Below, in pieces: positions 1-11,826 of a stretch of DNA of 64,000 bases. Within the stretch, counting starts at the first letter, position 1. Every line of letters begins with the position of its first letter. The stretch covers positions 1 through 64,000 of the forward strand of contig NW_018344272.1 of the NCBI RefSeq assembly GCF_002099425.1, given 5' to 3'. Source of the stretch: Phascolarctos cinereus (Eukaryota; Chordata; Mammalia; Diprotodontia; Phascolarctidae). The notes beneath the pieces were generated by a model, which worked only from the letters and a program-made list of their open reading frames with translations, did no database searches and was not told the origin of the DNA. A program made the position numbers and the translations under genes.

Positions 1-43
<43 letters not shown>

Positions 44-110
44 CCACACACACATATATGTATGTATATATGTATATAAAATACGTATATAATATCATGT
101 CATATATGAT
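1..110. repeat. (TG)n/(TA)n microsatellite
   Basis: Alternating TG, then a long TA run, then CA/TA steps. It is a compound dinucleotide repeat and probably continues left of the window. Confidence 0.95.
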
Positions 111-756
111 ATACAGGTTGATGATTAAGCTCTGAGTGTTTTTTCATCTTGTCCAGGAGGCTCTACAATGTTTTAAGGTTTGATGAAACTAATTCAATGT
201 CATCCATGAATAGACAAAGGACCCTTTATCCACCTTGAAAAATACTAAATCTCCTCCTTGAAAATGGCCAAAACCTTGGTAAGCAAATATTGTACTCTTT
301 TGGAACACAAATTATTGATTTTCCTTGCCAAATATTAATATCCATAAGATCATTGAGCCACATTAGCTGTTGTTAAAACTTTCAAGGAATATGTTGGATA
401 ATGTAATATACATGTGAATAACACGTTGGAAGAAAACCCTTAAGGAATCACTTTGTTTTATTCAATCACAAATATGTGTTTGTGTTTCTGTGTGTGTGGG
501 TGTTTTAAAATAAATAAAAAACAATCATAGTGGTATCTGAAAGAAGAATGTAGAAGCACATGGGTATGAACAAAATACAACATTTAATACATAAAGAACT
601 ACAACAAAAAAGTGGAAAAAATAGTATAATCAAAGCAATGCTGATATGAGCAGCAATTATCAACATGCATTTTTAGCAATTCATTTATCAGAACTAAAAA
701 CAACAGTAAAGATTATTTTATTTATCCCACTCAATTAATTTTATTTGTTTGCTTTA
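111..756. other. AT-rich stretch, no gene recognised
   Basis: No convincing ORF or recognised repeat. On the minus strand, around 130-240, a short conceptual peptide resembles a reverse-transcriptase palm (FMDDIELVSSNLKTL), so an old non-LTR retroelement scrap is possible, but it is too short to assign. Confidence 0.3.
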
Positions 757-1043
757 GACTGGGGCTCCCTATCTCAGTGAAGTTGGAAGTACAGTAGTCG
801 CTCTCAAGACACATCCAACTGATAAAGAAATTTTAATCTGCGCTAGTTACCAACTTGAGTCAGTTTACTCTTTCTTACAAAATTTTGTGGCCCTCTGATT
901 CTAGGGGCTTATCATATTCATGTTGAACTTAATGTGGACACTTGATCTGCTTTAGCCTTACTACAGTTCACATCTCCAAACTGAAGCAATCCAATAGCTT
1001 CAGCTTTCATCAGTAGTACGGATTATAACCTTATACCACAACA
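757..1043 (-). pseudogene. RN7SL: 7SL (SRP RNA) pseudogene
   Basis: Read on the minus strand, nearly the full length follows 7SL RNA in order, about 287 bases against the usual 299. The best-kept part is the S-domain region at about 910-985, where the plus strand reads catattcatgttgaacttaa, matching the complement of the 7SL motif ACTTAGTTCGGCATCAATATG in its normal form. The 3' Alu-domain arm (ggggctccctat) and the 5' end (agtagtacggattata) are recognisable at the two ends. Divergence is heavy, roughly a quarter to a third by eye, so this is an old retrotransposed copy and not a working SRP RNA gene. The comparison is to 7SL from memory; an Infernal search with the SRP RNA model would settle it. 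Confidence 0.75.
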
Positions 1044-1442
1044 TTTGCTCTGACTCAGTTCATTTTTTTCCACCAATACCTATGTGTCAATTATTACAGG
1101 GAACTCCTAACAGTTAAGTGAATAGAACACAGACATAGTCATCATGAATGTTTTGCTGGGCTAAACATATTTTATTTTGAAGACAGTGCTGTCCAATGCC
1201 ATATCAAAAGAAAATGGAATACTTACAATTACCATCAAAAATTTTCAGTAGAAACAAATTAATCCTAGATATATTGCTTGAAATAATTTGATTTGCCCTA
1301 AATATAAAGTCAGATATGAAATCACTATAGTTTAACATTCCATTCACCTTTAAACCTCTAAATATTAACAAATATTGGGGCTGCCTATTCTTTCTTCTCT
1401 GAATAAAGACCACATTTATTTACCAAAATATAAAAAGAAGAC
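1044..1442. other. AT-rich stretch, nothing recognised
   Basis: Low-complexity AT-rich sequence between the 7SL pseudogene and the next L1 tail. The short minus-strand ORF at 1204-1413 has no recognisable domain and looks like chance. Confidence 0.4.
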
Positions 1443-3521
1443 TATTTTTAATTCATTTATTTTGATTTATCAACAATCACTTTCATAAGCTTCTGAGTTT
1501 AAAACTTTTCTACCGTTTCCTTCCCACCCACCCCCAAGATGGCATGCAATCTTATATAAGCTATACATATACATTTTTATTAAACATAATTTCACATTAG
1601 TGATGTTGTAAGTAAGAATTAGAACCAATAGGAAGACCCACCAGAAATAAGAAACAAAACTCAACAGAAAAAAATAGCAAATAGTGTGCTTTGACTTGGA
1701 TTCAAACTCCATAGTTTTTACTTCGAATGTAGACAGTATTTTCCATCATGAGATGTCTTAAATCCTTGTTTTGCTGGAAAGGGTTAAATTTATCAGTATT
1801 TTTTATCACACAATGTGGCTGTTATTGTGTACAATTTTCTCTTGGTTCTGCTCACTTCACTCAGCATCAGACCATACAAGTCTTTCCAGGTTTTTCTGAA
1901 GTCAGCCTGTTCATCATTTCTTATAGCACAATAGTATTTCATTACATTCATATAACACAACTTGTTCAGCCATTCCCCAATTAATAGGCATCCTTTCAAT
2001 TTCCTATTCTTTGCCTCAACAAAAAGAGCTGCAATAAATATTTTTGTACATGTGGATCCTTTTCCCATTTGTATCATCTCTTTGGGATGGAGCCCCTAGA
2101 AGGGCTATTTCTGGGGCAAAAGGTATGCACGTTTTTATAGCCCTTTAAGCATATTTCCAAATTGTTCTCCAAAATGGTTGGATCATTTCACAACTCCACC
2201 AACAATGCATTAGTGTTCCAATTTTCCCACATCTTCTCCAACATTTATCATTTTCTTGTTTTGTCATCTTGGCCAATCTGATAGGTGTGATGTGGTACCT
2301 CAGAGTTATTTTGATTTGCATTTCTATATTCAATGACAATTCAGAGCATTTTTTCTTATGACTTTAGATGGCTTTAATTTCTTCATGTGAGAACTGCCTT
2401 TCCACATCCTTTGACCATTTGTCAACTGGGGAATTACTTGTATTTTTATAAATTTGACTTAATTATCTACATATTTTAGGCATGAGGGCCTTATCAGAGA
2501 GACTAGCTATAAAAATTCTTTCCCAATTTTCTATCTTCCTTCTAATCTTAGTTTCATTTGCTTTGTTTGTGCAAAAACTTTTCAATTTGATGTAATCAAA
2601 GTTATCCATTTTGTTTTTCATAATGTTCTCTATCTCCCGTTTGGTCATGAATTATTCTATTTTCCATAAATCTCATATGCAAACTATTCCTTGCTCTCCC
2701 AGTTTGCTTACACTATCAGCCTTTATATCTAAATCATGAAATCATTCTGACTTTATTTTGATATACGGTGTGAGATTTTGATCAATGCCCCGTTTCTACC
2801 ATAATCTTTTCCAGATTTCCCAGCAGTTTTCTTTTTCTAAGAGTAGGTTCTTATCCCAGAAGCTGGGGTCTTTGGGTTTATCAGATAATAGGTTATTATA
2901 GTCATTGACTACTGTGTCTTGCATAATTAACCTATTCCACTGATCCAGCACTTTATTTCTTAGCCAGTACCAAGCAGTTTTGATGATTGCTGCTTTATAA
3001 TACAATTCAAGATCTGGAATGGCTAGGCCACCTTCCCCTGCATTTCTTTTCATTAGTTCCCTTGATATTCTGGATTCTTTGTTCTTCCAAATGAATCTTG
3101 TTATTATTTTTTCTAACTTTATAAAATATTTTTGGTAGTTTGATTGGTATGGCACTGAATAAGTAAATTAGCTTAGGTAGAATTGCCATTTTTATCATGT
3201 TAGCTTGGCCTACCCATGAGCAACTGATGTTTTTCCAATTATTTTGATCTGACTTTATTTGTGTAAAAAGTGTTTTGCAAATGTGTTCATAGATTTCCTG
3301 GGTTTGTTTCAGTAGGAAGACTCCTAAATATTTTATAACGTCCACAGTAAGTTTAAATGGAATTTCTCTTGCTATCTCTTGCTGTCTGGATTTCTTGGTA
3401 ATATATAGAAATGCCAATGACTTATGCGAGTTTATTTTATAGCCTGCAACTTTGCTGAAGTTGTTTATTATTTCAAGTATCTTTTTGCTTGATTGTCTAG
3501 GATTCTCTCAGTATATATCTG
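1443..3521 (-). mobile_element. L1 LINE, 5'-truncated (ORF2 C-terminal part and 3' UTR)
   Basis: Minus-strand L1. The 3' end (A-rich, then a G-rich tract ending in a caagatggcatgc-like motif) is at about 1443-1730. Upstream of it lie the ORF2 C-terminal pieces. The Cys/His-rich segment at 2145-2339 contains CWRRCGKIG and HCWWSC, typical of the marsupial L1 ORF2 tail, and 2796-3417 holds the region after the RT domain (WKNKESRISRELMKRN). ORF2 is in several frames with stops. The copy stops abruptly at about 3521, within the sequence just after the RT FADD motif, where it meets an oppositely oriented L1. Confidence 0.9.
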
Positions 3522-4640
3522 ATACTAGCTAAGATATAGAGTGGTGGATTAGTGGAATAAATGGAATACACAAAATACAGTAATAAATGACCATAGTAAT
3601 CTAGTGTTTGACTAACCCAACAATCTAAGACATGAGGACAAGAAATCACTTTTTGACAAAAATTGCTGGAAAAAAATGGAAAGCAGTTTGTAGAAACTAT
3701 GTATAGACCAATATTTCAAACTGTTTATCAAAATAAAGTCAAAGTGGGTATAGGATGGGTATAGGATATTTTGTATGTACTGTAGGATAGAGAACCATAA
3801 GAGGTAATATCAAAAGCAAATTAGAGGAGCATGGGATATTTTTCTTAACAAATCTATGGATAAGGGAAGAATTTATGACCAGACAAGGAATAGAGAGCAC
3901 TATGGGATGTAAAATAGATAATTTTGATTGGATCAAATTAAAAAGATTTTTGCACAAACAATACAAATCATCCAATTCTAGAAGGAAAACAAAAAAGGGG
4001 GGGGGAGAATTCCAATATGTTTCTCTGATAAAGGCCTTATTTTTCAGCTATATAGGGAACTGAGCCAGATTTACAAAAAAAAAAATAGCCATTCCCATTT
4101 GATATATAGTTAAAGAATATGAATGGGCAGTTTTCAGAAGAAGAAATCACGGTTGTCAATGGTCACATTAAAAACAAAACATATGCTAAAACATAATTTA
4201 TTAGAGAAACACAAATTGAAACAACTCTGAGATACCACCTCATACCAATTAATTTGGACATCATGCTAGAAAAGGAAAATGTTGGAGTGGATGTGTAAAA
4301 AATTGGAACATTAATGTATTGTTGGTGAAGTTGTGAACCAGAAGGTAATTATTACATGCTAGCATCAATGTTTTCAGGATGATCAACTGTAAAAGAATTA
4401 AGTACTCTCATAAAGACAAAAATCCAAGACAGTTCCAGACAATCCATGATGAAAAACGCTATCTAGTTCTACCAAGAAAACTGATGAACTCTGAAGAACT
4501 TCTGAAAAAAAAAAACAGGGTCAGAACAGCTTTCGAGAGTAATGTGATAGAAAGTCACCTCATGAGAAGCAAAAGGATTTCCCTACATCAGTGAGGGCAC
4601 TATTATATTAGTTTGCATTATATTATAATTACTTGTAGAG
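3522..4640 (+). mobile_element. L1 LINE fragment, ORF2 3' half
   Basis: Plus-strand L1 starting abruptly at the ORF2 segment 'gctaagatatagagtgg', which normally follows the RT domain. It continues through the post-RT region (3875-4063, IDNFDWIKLKRFLHKQ) to about 4345, then jumps to the end of ORF2 and the 3' UTR (4379-4600; the block about 4430-4480 matches the 'gatccaagacaattccaaaag' segment of other copies). It is decayed and internally deleted, and meets the minus-strand L1 with no spacer. Confidence 0.8.
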
Positions 4641-4834
4641 AGGGAAAACAAGCCTGTAAAAAGGGAATATCTACATATGTGTACAAAGCATGGACAATAA
4701 GTGAAATAAATATCCTAATTCAAGGAAGCAAATTTGTCCTGATAGGCACCACTGAGAATTGATGGAATGGGTGACATGACTAAAATATAGCATAAGAAAA
4801 TTATTCTACCTTTATTCAAAAGCAATAAAAAAAA
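4641..4834. other. Unassigned spacer between two L1 pieces
   Basis: AT-rich sequence without a clear match to the L1 copies in this window. It could be an older filler insertion or a diverged L1 3' UTR. Confidence 0.3.
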
Positions 4835-4985
4835 GTGTATGGAAGAAACTAGGCATAGACAAAGATATTACATCATATACCAAGATAAAGTCAAAATGGG
4901 TACACAGTTTAGATATAAAGGCAAACTATCTATCTACATCTGTATCTAAATAGATAGGTAGATAGATAGATAGATAAATAGATAA

Positions 4986-5049
<64 letters not shown>

Positions 5050-6003
5050 TAAGCAAACTAGGAGAGCAAGGAATGGTTTACCTGTCAGATTTATGGAGAA
5101 GGGAATAATTTATGACCATACAAGAGAGAGAGAGAGACCATTTTGAAATGCAAAATGGATGATTTTGATTATATCAAATTAAAAAGTTTTTGCACAAATA
5201 AAACCAAAGCAACCAAGATTATAAGGAAAGCAGAAAGATGGGAAACAAATTTTATAGCCAGTGTCTCTGATAAAAGCCTCATTTCTCAAATATATAGAGA
5301 ACTGAGTCAAATTTACAAGAATACAAGTCATTCCCAATTGATAATGGTAAAAGTATATTAACAGGCAGTTTTCAGATGAAAAAATTAAAGCTATCTACAG
5401 TCATATTGAAAAAAAAATGGTCTAAATCACTTTTGATTAAAGAAATGCAAATCAAAACAACTCTGAGGTACCACATCACACCTATGGAAACATAATGGAA
5501 TGCTATTGTGCTGTAAGAAATGATCAGTATGCGGCGTTCAGAAGAACCTGGCAACACTTATATGAACTGATGCTGAGTGAAGTGAGCAGAACCAGGACAA
5601 CATTGTACTCAGTAATAGCCACACTGTGAGATGACAAACTTTGACAGACATATCTTTTCTCAGCAATGCAAGGATCTAAGACAACTCCAAAAAACTCATG
5701 AGTTAAAATGTTATCCATACCCAGAGAAAAAACTTCAGAGTCTAAATGCAGATGGAAGCACACTTTTTAATTCTCTTTTTGTTTTATTTCTTCTTTCTCA
5801 TGCTTCCACTCATTGTTTCTAATTCTTCTTTTCAACATGACTTATGTGAAAATATGTTTAGTATAAATGTATATGTAGAGCCTATATCAGATTGCATGCC
5901 ATCTTGGGGAGAGGGGGAAGCTAGAGGGAGAAAATTTTAAACTAAAAATCTTATGAAAGTGAATGTTGAAAACTAAAAATAAGTAAATTAATTAAAAATA
6001 AAG
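4835..6003 (+). mobile_element. L1 LINE, 5'-truncated with internal deletion
   Basis: The copy starts in ORF2 (gaaactaggcatagacaaag), runs through a TAGA repeat, then ORF2 segment 5143-5361 (MDDFDYIKLKSFCTNKTK). Near 5483 it jumps from 'cacatcacacctat' to 'ggaaacataatggaatgc', losing about 300 bases of ORF2 compared with the copies at 45.7-46.9 kb. It ends with a G-rich 3' UTR tract (about 5900-5935) and an A-rich tail at about 5960-6003. Confidence 0.88.
4925..5049. repeat. (TAGA)n microsatellite inside L1
   Basis: About 25 nearly perfect TAGA units with a few TAAA variants, within ORF2-derived L1 sequence. Confidence 0.95.
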
Positions 6004-6624
6004 GTGGAAAGAACATTAGTGAAAAATCAATGGAGAGAGAAAGAAGAGCAATGTTGCAAGAGGGGACTATACAACATCTGAACAGAAGAAAAAAATAAAT
6101 GAGAAGTTTAATAAATAGCTCACTATCCTGGCATGGAGGTATAGAAGAATGGTGATAGGAAACTTGAAATTTTTTTAATATCTCAAAATTTCTCTGCCAA
6201 AACCATGGCAACTAAATAACCTCTGTTTATATCAATAATAAATGTGTTGTTTGAAAACGAAAGAATAGCATAAGCTGATTTTCTCAATCAGACTTCAACT
6301 AATAAGTGGGTACTTCTTTCTGAATTCAAATAGTTGCAACCTTGGGGGAAGAGAACACTTCATCTTAGCATTGGTAATAAAAGCCAATAGGGAAGCTAGA
6401 AATAATCTCATTTGTGCCATAGATTTGGGGACAGGAAGTTTCAAAGGGTTTAAAGTTAGATAAGTGGGATTGTAATATTATTGATTTAGAACTACAAAGG
6501 ATATTAGAAATTATCTACTTCTATAACCTAAAATGCTATGAAGCAAGTCAGTCCAGTAGAAATGGGAACCTCTCAAAAATGAAATTGTGAAAACACAAAA
6601 TTGTTTTTTAAAAAAAAATCATAG
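6004..6624. other. Unassigned sequence with a possible MIR-like scrap
   Basis: No gene seen. Around 6475-6530 the text 'gatttagaactacaaaggatatta' recalls an old CORE-SINE or CR1-tail segment, too decayed to call. The short ORFs here have no recognisable domains. Confidence 0.3.
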
Positions 6625-7828
6625 CTTAATTAAGAGCAGATCATGCTAGGTAATGTCATTTCCTCTTTCAATAAGAGTTCCCAGTCTAGCAGGTTAAATA
6701 ATGCCATAAACATTAGTTTACCTAGATTTCAGCAAAACATTTAAATATAAAAATCTTATTTTCTCCTAGGGAAGAAAAATCTCAAGACATGGGTCAGATA
6801 ATAAGACAGTTCTATGGATTCAATAATTATATTACCTACCATAAATAAAAAGTAGCCACTAATGTCTCAATGACAACTTAGAAATATTTTGTGAAATGGC
6901 CATAAATCTATCCTTAGCCTTGTATCGCTTAACCTTTTATTGCATGAATCAGATAAAACTGTCTAAAACATCAATATAAAATTTGCATATGGTTAAAGGC
7001 TGAAAGAGGAATCACATAATCAAAATCAAACAATATATCATCAGCACATGAAAATGGACAAATAAAGTGAATGTTAATACAGATAAATATAAAGAACTAA
7101 ACTTGGATACACAAAGCTAATATCACAATTGCAAAATGAAAGAGGGGTGATTGGGCAATAGTTTGTATGAAAAAAAGATATGTTTGTTTAGTGGACTATA
7201 TGCTCAATCATTCAATAAAAGTTAATATGGTATTGTCTCCACTGAGAAGCATTATTTTTAGAATTTGGTGGGTCATAGGCCCATTATACTTTGCACTCTT
7301 CAGAACACAATAGTTCTTGGCCACACATTTGAAGAGGATGTGTATAAGCTAGTAAGCATTAAAAAGAGGATCAGCAGGATGGTAAAGGGAATGAATACCA
7401 TGGAAAGGAGTGAGGAGTCTTTCAATGACGCATAAAGGTGCCAAGTCTTTGAGAGGCTGTTCTAAGGAAGATGGGTAAGATTTGCTCTGCTTTAGAGTAA
7501 AACTAAGAACAATGTGTAGAAGGGATGGAATGGAACATTTATGATTAATGCAAAGAGGAAAACTCTTAACAAAAGCTAAATAAAATGGAATTAGGTGTCT
7601 CATGGGGGAGAAACTTTCTTCTTACTACAGATCAATCAATCAGTAAATATTTATTAAGCACCTACTGTGTGCCAAGTATTGTGCTAAGCACTGAGAATAT
7701 AAAAAGAAGCGATAGTCAAATGATGACCAGGAGACTACTTCTCAGGAATTGTGTTAAGGAATTCAATTACAGGGACTAGATGACCTTTGAAGTCCTTTCC
7801 AACAATAAAAATCTGTTAGTTTGTGATT
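6625..7828 (+). mobile_element. CR1/L3-class LINE, RT region to 3' end
   Basis: The order matches the 3' half of CR1/L3 elements. The segment 'gtttacctagatttcagcaaa' encodes the LDFSKAF-like RT motif. Next come the 'ggattcaataattatattacc' region, the 'gtggactatatgctcaatca' region, the 'cccattatactttgcactc' region, and finally the typical CR1 tail 'ggactagatgacctttgaag' followed by 'tttgtgattc' at about 7778-7828. Many small deletions and stops make it old. A short ancient-repeat piece interrupts it at 7618-7697. CR1/L3 predates therian mammals. Confidence 0.75.
7618..7697 (+). repeat. Ancient mammalian repeat, head segment
   Basis: The segment 'tttattaagcacctactgtg' followed by 'tgccaag' and 'ctaagcactgagaata' is the opening of a common ancient mammalian repeat, also seen at 19212 and 48390. 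It sits inside the CR1/L3 copy, whose sequence resumes on the other side. Confidence 0.65.
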
Positions 7829-8132
7829 CAATTAAACTGGATTAGGAAAAGTGGAGAATAACATGTAGATACAAAATTGAAAATATTTACTAGGATTTTT
7901 ATTGTGATTTGTTCTTACTATTGCTGACACTAAAACCTCCCCTCAAAAATCAGCAGTACTGAGTCTACCAAGCCATGAGCAGCTAAATCATTGCCTTTTA
8001 ACAATGACCCACAGGTAGTTTGGCTATGCTGTAGGTGTCAGAGATTCTGAATGAAATACTTTTCCTGTCTTCCTCCAATATCACAAAAAAGTGGCACGCA
8101 TCAATTAAATACCAGAAGTAAGAAGGAAAGGT
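7829..8132. other. No feature recognised
   Basis: Unassigned sequence between the CR1/L3 3' end and the next SINE. Confidence 0.4.
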
Positions 8133-8400
8133 TGTGTTTATCCTTCATTCTCAAAAAGGACCATGATGACATCAGAAGGATGATGATATGACCTGCAATT
8201 GACTTTGATTTGAGTGAGGGAGGGCTGTGCAAGTTCACCAGCCTCACTTTCTCCTCCAGAGCCATCTGGGTCTAGTGGCCAGATATTCTGAAGAGTCGGG
8301 GAGGATTTGGAATGGAGTGACAACACAGGCAGCAGGACTTGGGCCTAAGGAAAGGGGAGTGAAACCCACCTGATACAAGTTGTACCCCTCACAGAATACT
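8133..8400 (+). mobile_element. Marsupial SINE, RTE-mobilised type (tentative)
   Basis: It contains 'tccttcattctcaaaaagga', 'ccatgatgacatcagaagg', 'tgcaattgactttgatttga', 'gtgagggagggctgtgcaag' and 'ctccagagccatctgggtc'. I recognise this block order as an abundant marsupial SINE usually linked to RTE LINEs. The family name is from memory; the 3' boundary is approximate. Confidence 0.6.
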
Positions 8401-8479
8401 CAGGACAGGGACATAGGGTAGTAACCATAAATCCCCTCAATGTTTAAGGACTGATGAAACACTGCAGCACAGCCTGGTA

Positions 8480-9000
8480 GTCCACAATGATTTTTTTCCA
8501 AAATGTTGAAGCACCAATTATTTTAAGAGAAAAATCTCAGTAAGATCCTAGAACAAAAGAAATAAATAAACTAAGAATCCTAAAGCCGGACGTGAAGATG
8601 AACAGCAAAACCTCAGAGAATTCAAAGCTCTCCTAACAAATATTACAAGACAAAGGAATGTCAACCAATGTGTGATGAAATACAAGACCCCATGGACTTC
8701 AAAGAGTTATTGGAATGTGAAACTTCAGAATGGCGCAAAAGAGAAATTAAATCTACAAAAGAAGAAATTAGAGATTTAATGAAATGCCAATCAAACTGCC
8801 TAACAGATGCTTTATAGAGCTTGATGAATAATAAAAAAAAAATTAGCTAGAGAAACAAAAAATCTAGACTATCAAGGGGAGCAATGAGGGGAGAGAAGTA
8901 GAAAGGAAGAAAGACTACATCTCCAGACTTAAAACTGTATTTAAAAACAATAATCATAAAACTTAAATGGTACTATTAAAATAGAAAAATGGAAACAATA
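8480..9000 (+). mobile_element. Degraded L1 (ORF1-like piece and ORF2-like end)
   Basis: 8690-8900 encodes a lysine- and glutamate-rich ORF1-like stretch (REIKSTKEEIRDLMKCQ). 8915-9000 resembles the ORF2 segment 'cttaaaattatattacaaag' of other L1s. It is heavily decayed, older than most L1s in the window, and may be a different L1 or HAL1 lineage. Confidence 0.5.
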
Positions 9001-9009
9001 GAAATATAA

Positions 9010-9065
9010 GTTTGTGTGTGTATGTATATATATATATGCATATATATATATACACAACACATATG
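9010..9065. repeat. (TG)n/(TA)n microsatellite
   Basis: Alternating TG then TA steps with CA at the end. Confidence 0.85.
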
Positions 9066-9227
9066 TATGTGTTCATATAATGTACTTGAACATGGTAAAC
9101 GAAATTATAACAATATAATGAAAAGCAAAATAATTGAATTGAAATGATATGAAAAAATAATGTTTAATCTCAATCCCAAAGAAGAGAAATAAGAAGGCAT
9201 CCGACCTTCTCTGAAAGTTGGAGGAAT

Positions 9228-9520
9228 GTTGTTGTTATTGTTCAGTCCTTTTTAAGTTATCTCTGACTTTTTGGGACCCCAGTTAGGCTTGTCCTGGCAA
9301 AGATATTGGAATGCTCTATCATTTCCTTCTCCAGCTAATTTTACAGAAGAAGTAACAAACTCAAGCTCATCTTGCAAATGAATATGAGTCACATAGGGTT
9401 AAGTGACTTGCCCAGGACCACACAGCTAGTAAGTGTCTGAGGCCAGATTTGAATTCATGCAGAAGAGTCTTTCTGACTCCAAGTCTAGCATTCTATCCAC
9501 TGCAACACCATGTAGTCCTA
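9228..9520 (-). mobile_element. MAR1-type CORE-SINE
   Basis: The plus strand shows the reverse of a marsupial CORE-SINE: 'gttattgttcagtcctt' tail, 'atttccttctccagctaatt', the conserved core 'aagtgacttgcccaggacca' and 'cacagctagtaagtgtctga', and the tRNA-derived head complement 'ctatccactgcaacac' at about 9490-9507. It is close to full length. Confidence 0.85.
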
Positions 9521-10540
9521 AATTCTGGTGTAGAATACTGTGTAAATGTCTTTTTTTGATATATTATTACTTCAGTTAAACAGCCTTTTCCCTTCCCTGT
9601 CCAAGCTTGCCTTAGATTTCTCCATAGTCTAAATTCATATATACATAGATACACACTCACATGTATATTTTGTATGTATACATGTGTGTATATTTATGTA
9701 TACTCATATTATGCAATTCATATACAAACATGAATCATATGTACACTTGTGTTTGTAAATGTGCACATGTGTATAAATTTCACAATATGTTTACATATAG
9801 TTTGTCTTGTTTATTTCACTAATAATATCTCATGACTGTATTGCAGATTCGGTTATTAATTTACCCCAATCTAGAATTTACTCAAGGGAAATTTCCAAAT
9901 AGATATAGTTCATTTCTCATTTACTATTTAGAAACTTATCTCATTGCTCACTCCATTTGACCCACAAGGAAGCAAACATTAGAGTACAGAATTCCTTTGT
10001 TGCAAGTATTCGTCACTTAAAAAACACAGACATAAAAGTCAAAGTGTGGAATGACTTTTAAACAAAATGTCATTCATCTTTATGACCAACAGTAAATACA
10101 ATTCCATTAATTGCTTGAGTCCACCCATTAACTTTTCCCAAAGGAAGGAAAATTTCCAGAAGATTTTGGCATTGAAGAGTTAACATTTATTTATCCCTAA
10201 TATTATATTCCAAGAATGGTAGAATTAACTCTTTAACTATATCCTCCCTCCTCTTCCTCTTAGTTCAATAATCAATTGATCAGAGGAGAGTCAAGAGCCA
10301 TCTAAGTCTTTCCTCAGCATCCCAGGAAAATAATCTTCTACATCTTTGTTTCCATTCCATCTCTTCTTTTTTTTGCAACATCCAGAATCTTTACAACCAT
10401 TGCCTCCAAACCCCAGATGGCTAAGAGAGTTATTTAGCAAGCAAGGTGGCTCTCCTGGTAGACTCTTTTATATGAAGGGTTATATGACAACTGACCCTGA
10501 CAAGTAGTGCAATCTACTTTTAAAAAAAATCTTTGGATAT
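9521..10540. other. Unassigned sequence with a TATG-rich patch
   Basis: 9640-9790 is rich in TATG/CACA steps. The rest shows no repeat or gene I recognise. The polypyrimidine runs near 10240-10380 do not resolve into an exon. Confidence 0.4.
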
Positions 10541-11826
10541 GTCTGATGCCAAGATGGCAGAATAAGTAAGGAAACCCATGAATTCCTCCCAAATTCCCTC
10601 CAAACAACTAGATAACTGCTTCAGAATTCATTGAGGAGCAGGGAAGCAGCTTACCAGCCCAGCAGGAAAGGTCTGTCTCACTGGGGAAGGTGGAGAGTGG
10701 GGTGCAAGTGCTGCAGCAACAGCTGCCAGCCTCACAGAAGGGGGTCTGCATCAGGGCTTCTAGTCTGGGACAATGTACCACCAAAGCCCCACCCTCTGGG
10801 TGGACTGGTGGACCCTTGGACAGGTGAGCAGCAACCCCACCCCCAGCACAGGTCATAAGCCAGGCCATGGCCAATTCCTAACTAATGGTGGAACCCTGCC
10901 CTGGGAATGTCTGGCAAGGAGACTCTCACCTGGGGGTCTATCAGCAGAAAAACCCTATTTCCATAGCAACCTAGTAGCAGGGCCCCACCCTTGGGGCAGG
11001 CCAGCGAGAAGACCCCTCCTATAGACCAACCACAGAAAGACTCTGTTACTATAGGAACCCAGCTGCAAGGGCTTACGCCTGGAGAAAGCCAATAACTATA
11101 CCCCACACCTGAGGGAGGTCAACAGGGAAGGCTCATCCCCAGTACAAGCCAGAAGGGAAGCCTCTCTGTAGAGAAAGCAATCAAATAAGCCCTAAAGCCC
11201 AGAGAAAGTCAGCAGTAAGAATCAGAGCCCCTGCATAAGGGGCTTGGGACAGTACAGGACCAGAGTCCAACTCTCACATAAAAACACCAAGTCACAAAAT
11301 TGGCAGAAATAAATGAGCAAGAAAAGAAAAAAGAGCTTGATTATAGAAAGTTACTATGGTGATAGGGAAGATCAAGGCATAAACTTAGAAGAGGACAATA
11401 TTGTTAAAAAAGCTATGTGTAAAACCTCAAAAAAATATAATTTGGTCTCAGTCCCAAAAAGAATTCCTGGAAAAGTTAAAAAGGAATTTAAAAAAAAAAA
11501 CAATTAGAGAAATAGAAGAAAAAATGGGAAAAGAAATGAGAGTAATGCAAGAGAATCATGAAAAAAAGTCAATAAGATGGGAAAAAATACACAAAAATTT
11601 ACTGAGGAAAATAACCCCCTAAAAATAGAATTTGTCAAATGGAAAAGAAAGTACAAAACCTGAAGAAAATAAGTCATTAAAACTGAATAATGGAAACTAA
11701 TGACTCTATGAAACATCAAGATATGATAAAACAAAATCAAAAAAGTAAAAAAAAAAAAAGAAGAAGAAGAAAATGTGAAATTTTCACTGGAAAAAACAAC
11801 TAACCTAGAAAATAAATCCAGGGAGA

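Noticed and set aside
757-1043. Functional SRP RNA gene
   Set aside because: Divergence is spread along the whole length, including the normally invariant S-domain loop, so it is a pseudogene.
4921-5050. Possible CRISPR-like array
   Set aside because: It is a uniform 4-base TAGA microsatellite with no spacers, in a eukaryotic genome.
10608-11106. GC-richer stretch with overlapping ORFs on both strands, looking like an exon
   Set aside because: It is the L1 5' UTR: the same text recurs at 34.4-34.9, 39.0-39.6 and 52.0-52.4 kb upstream of ORF1.
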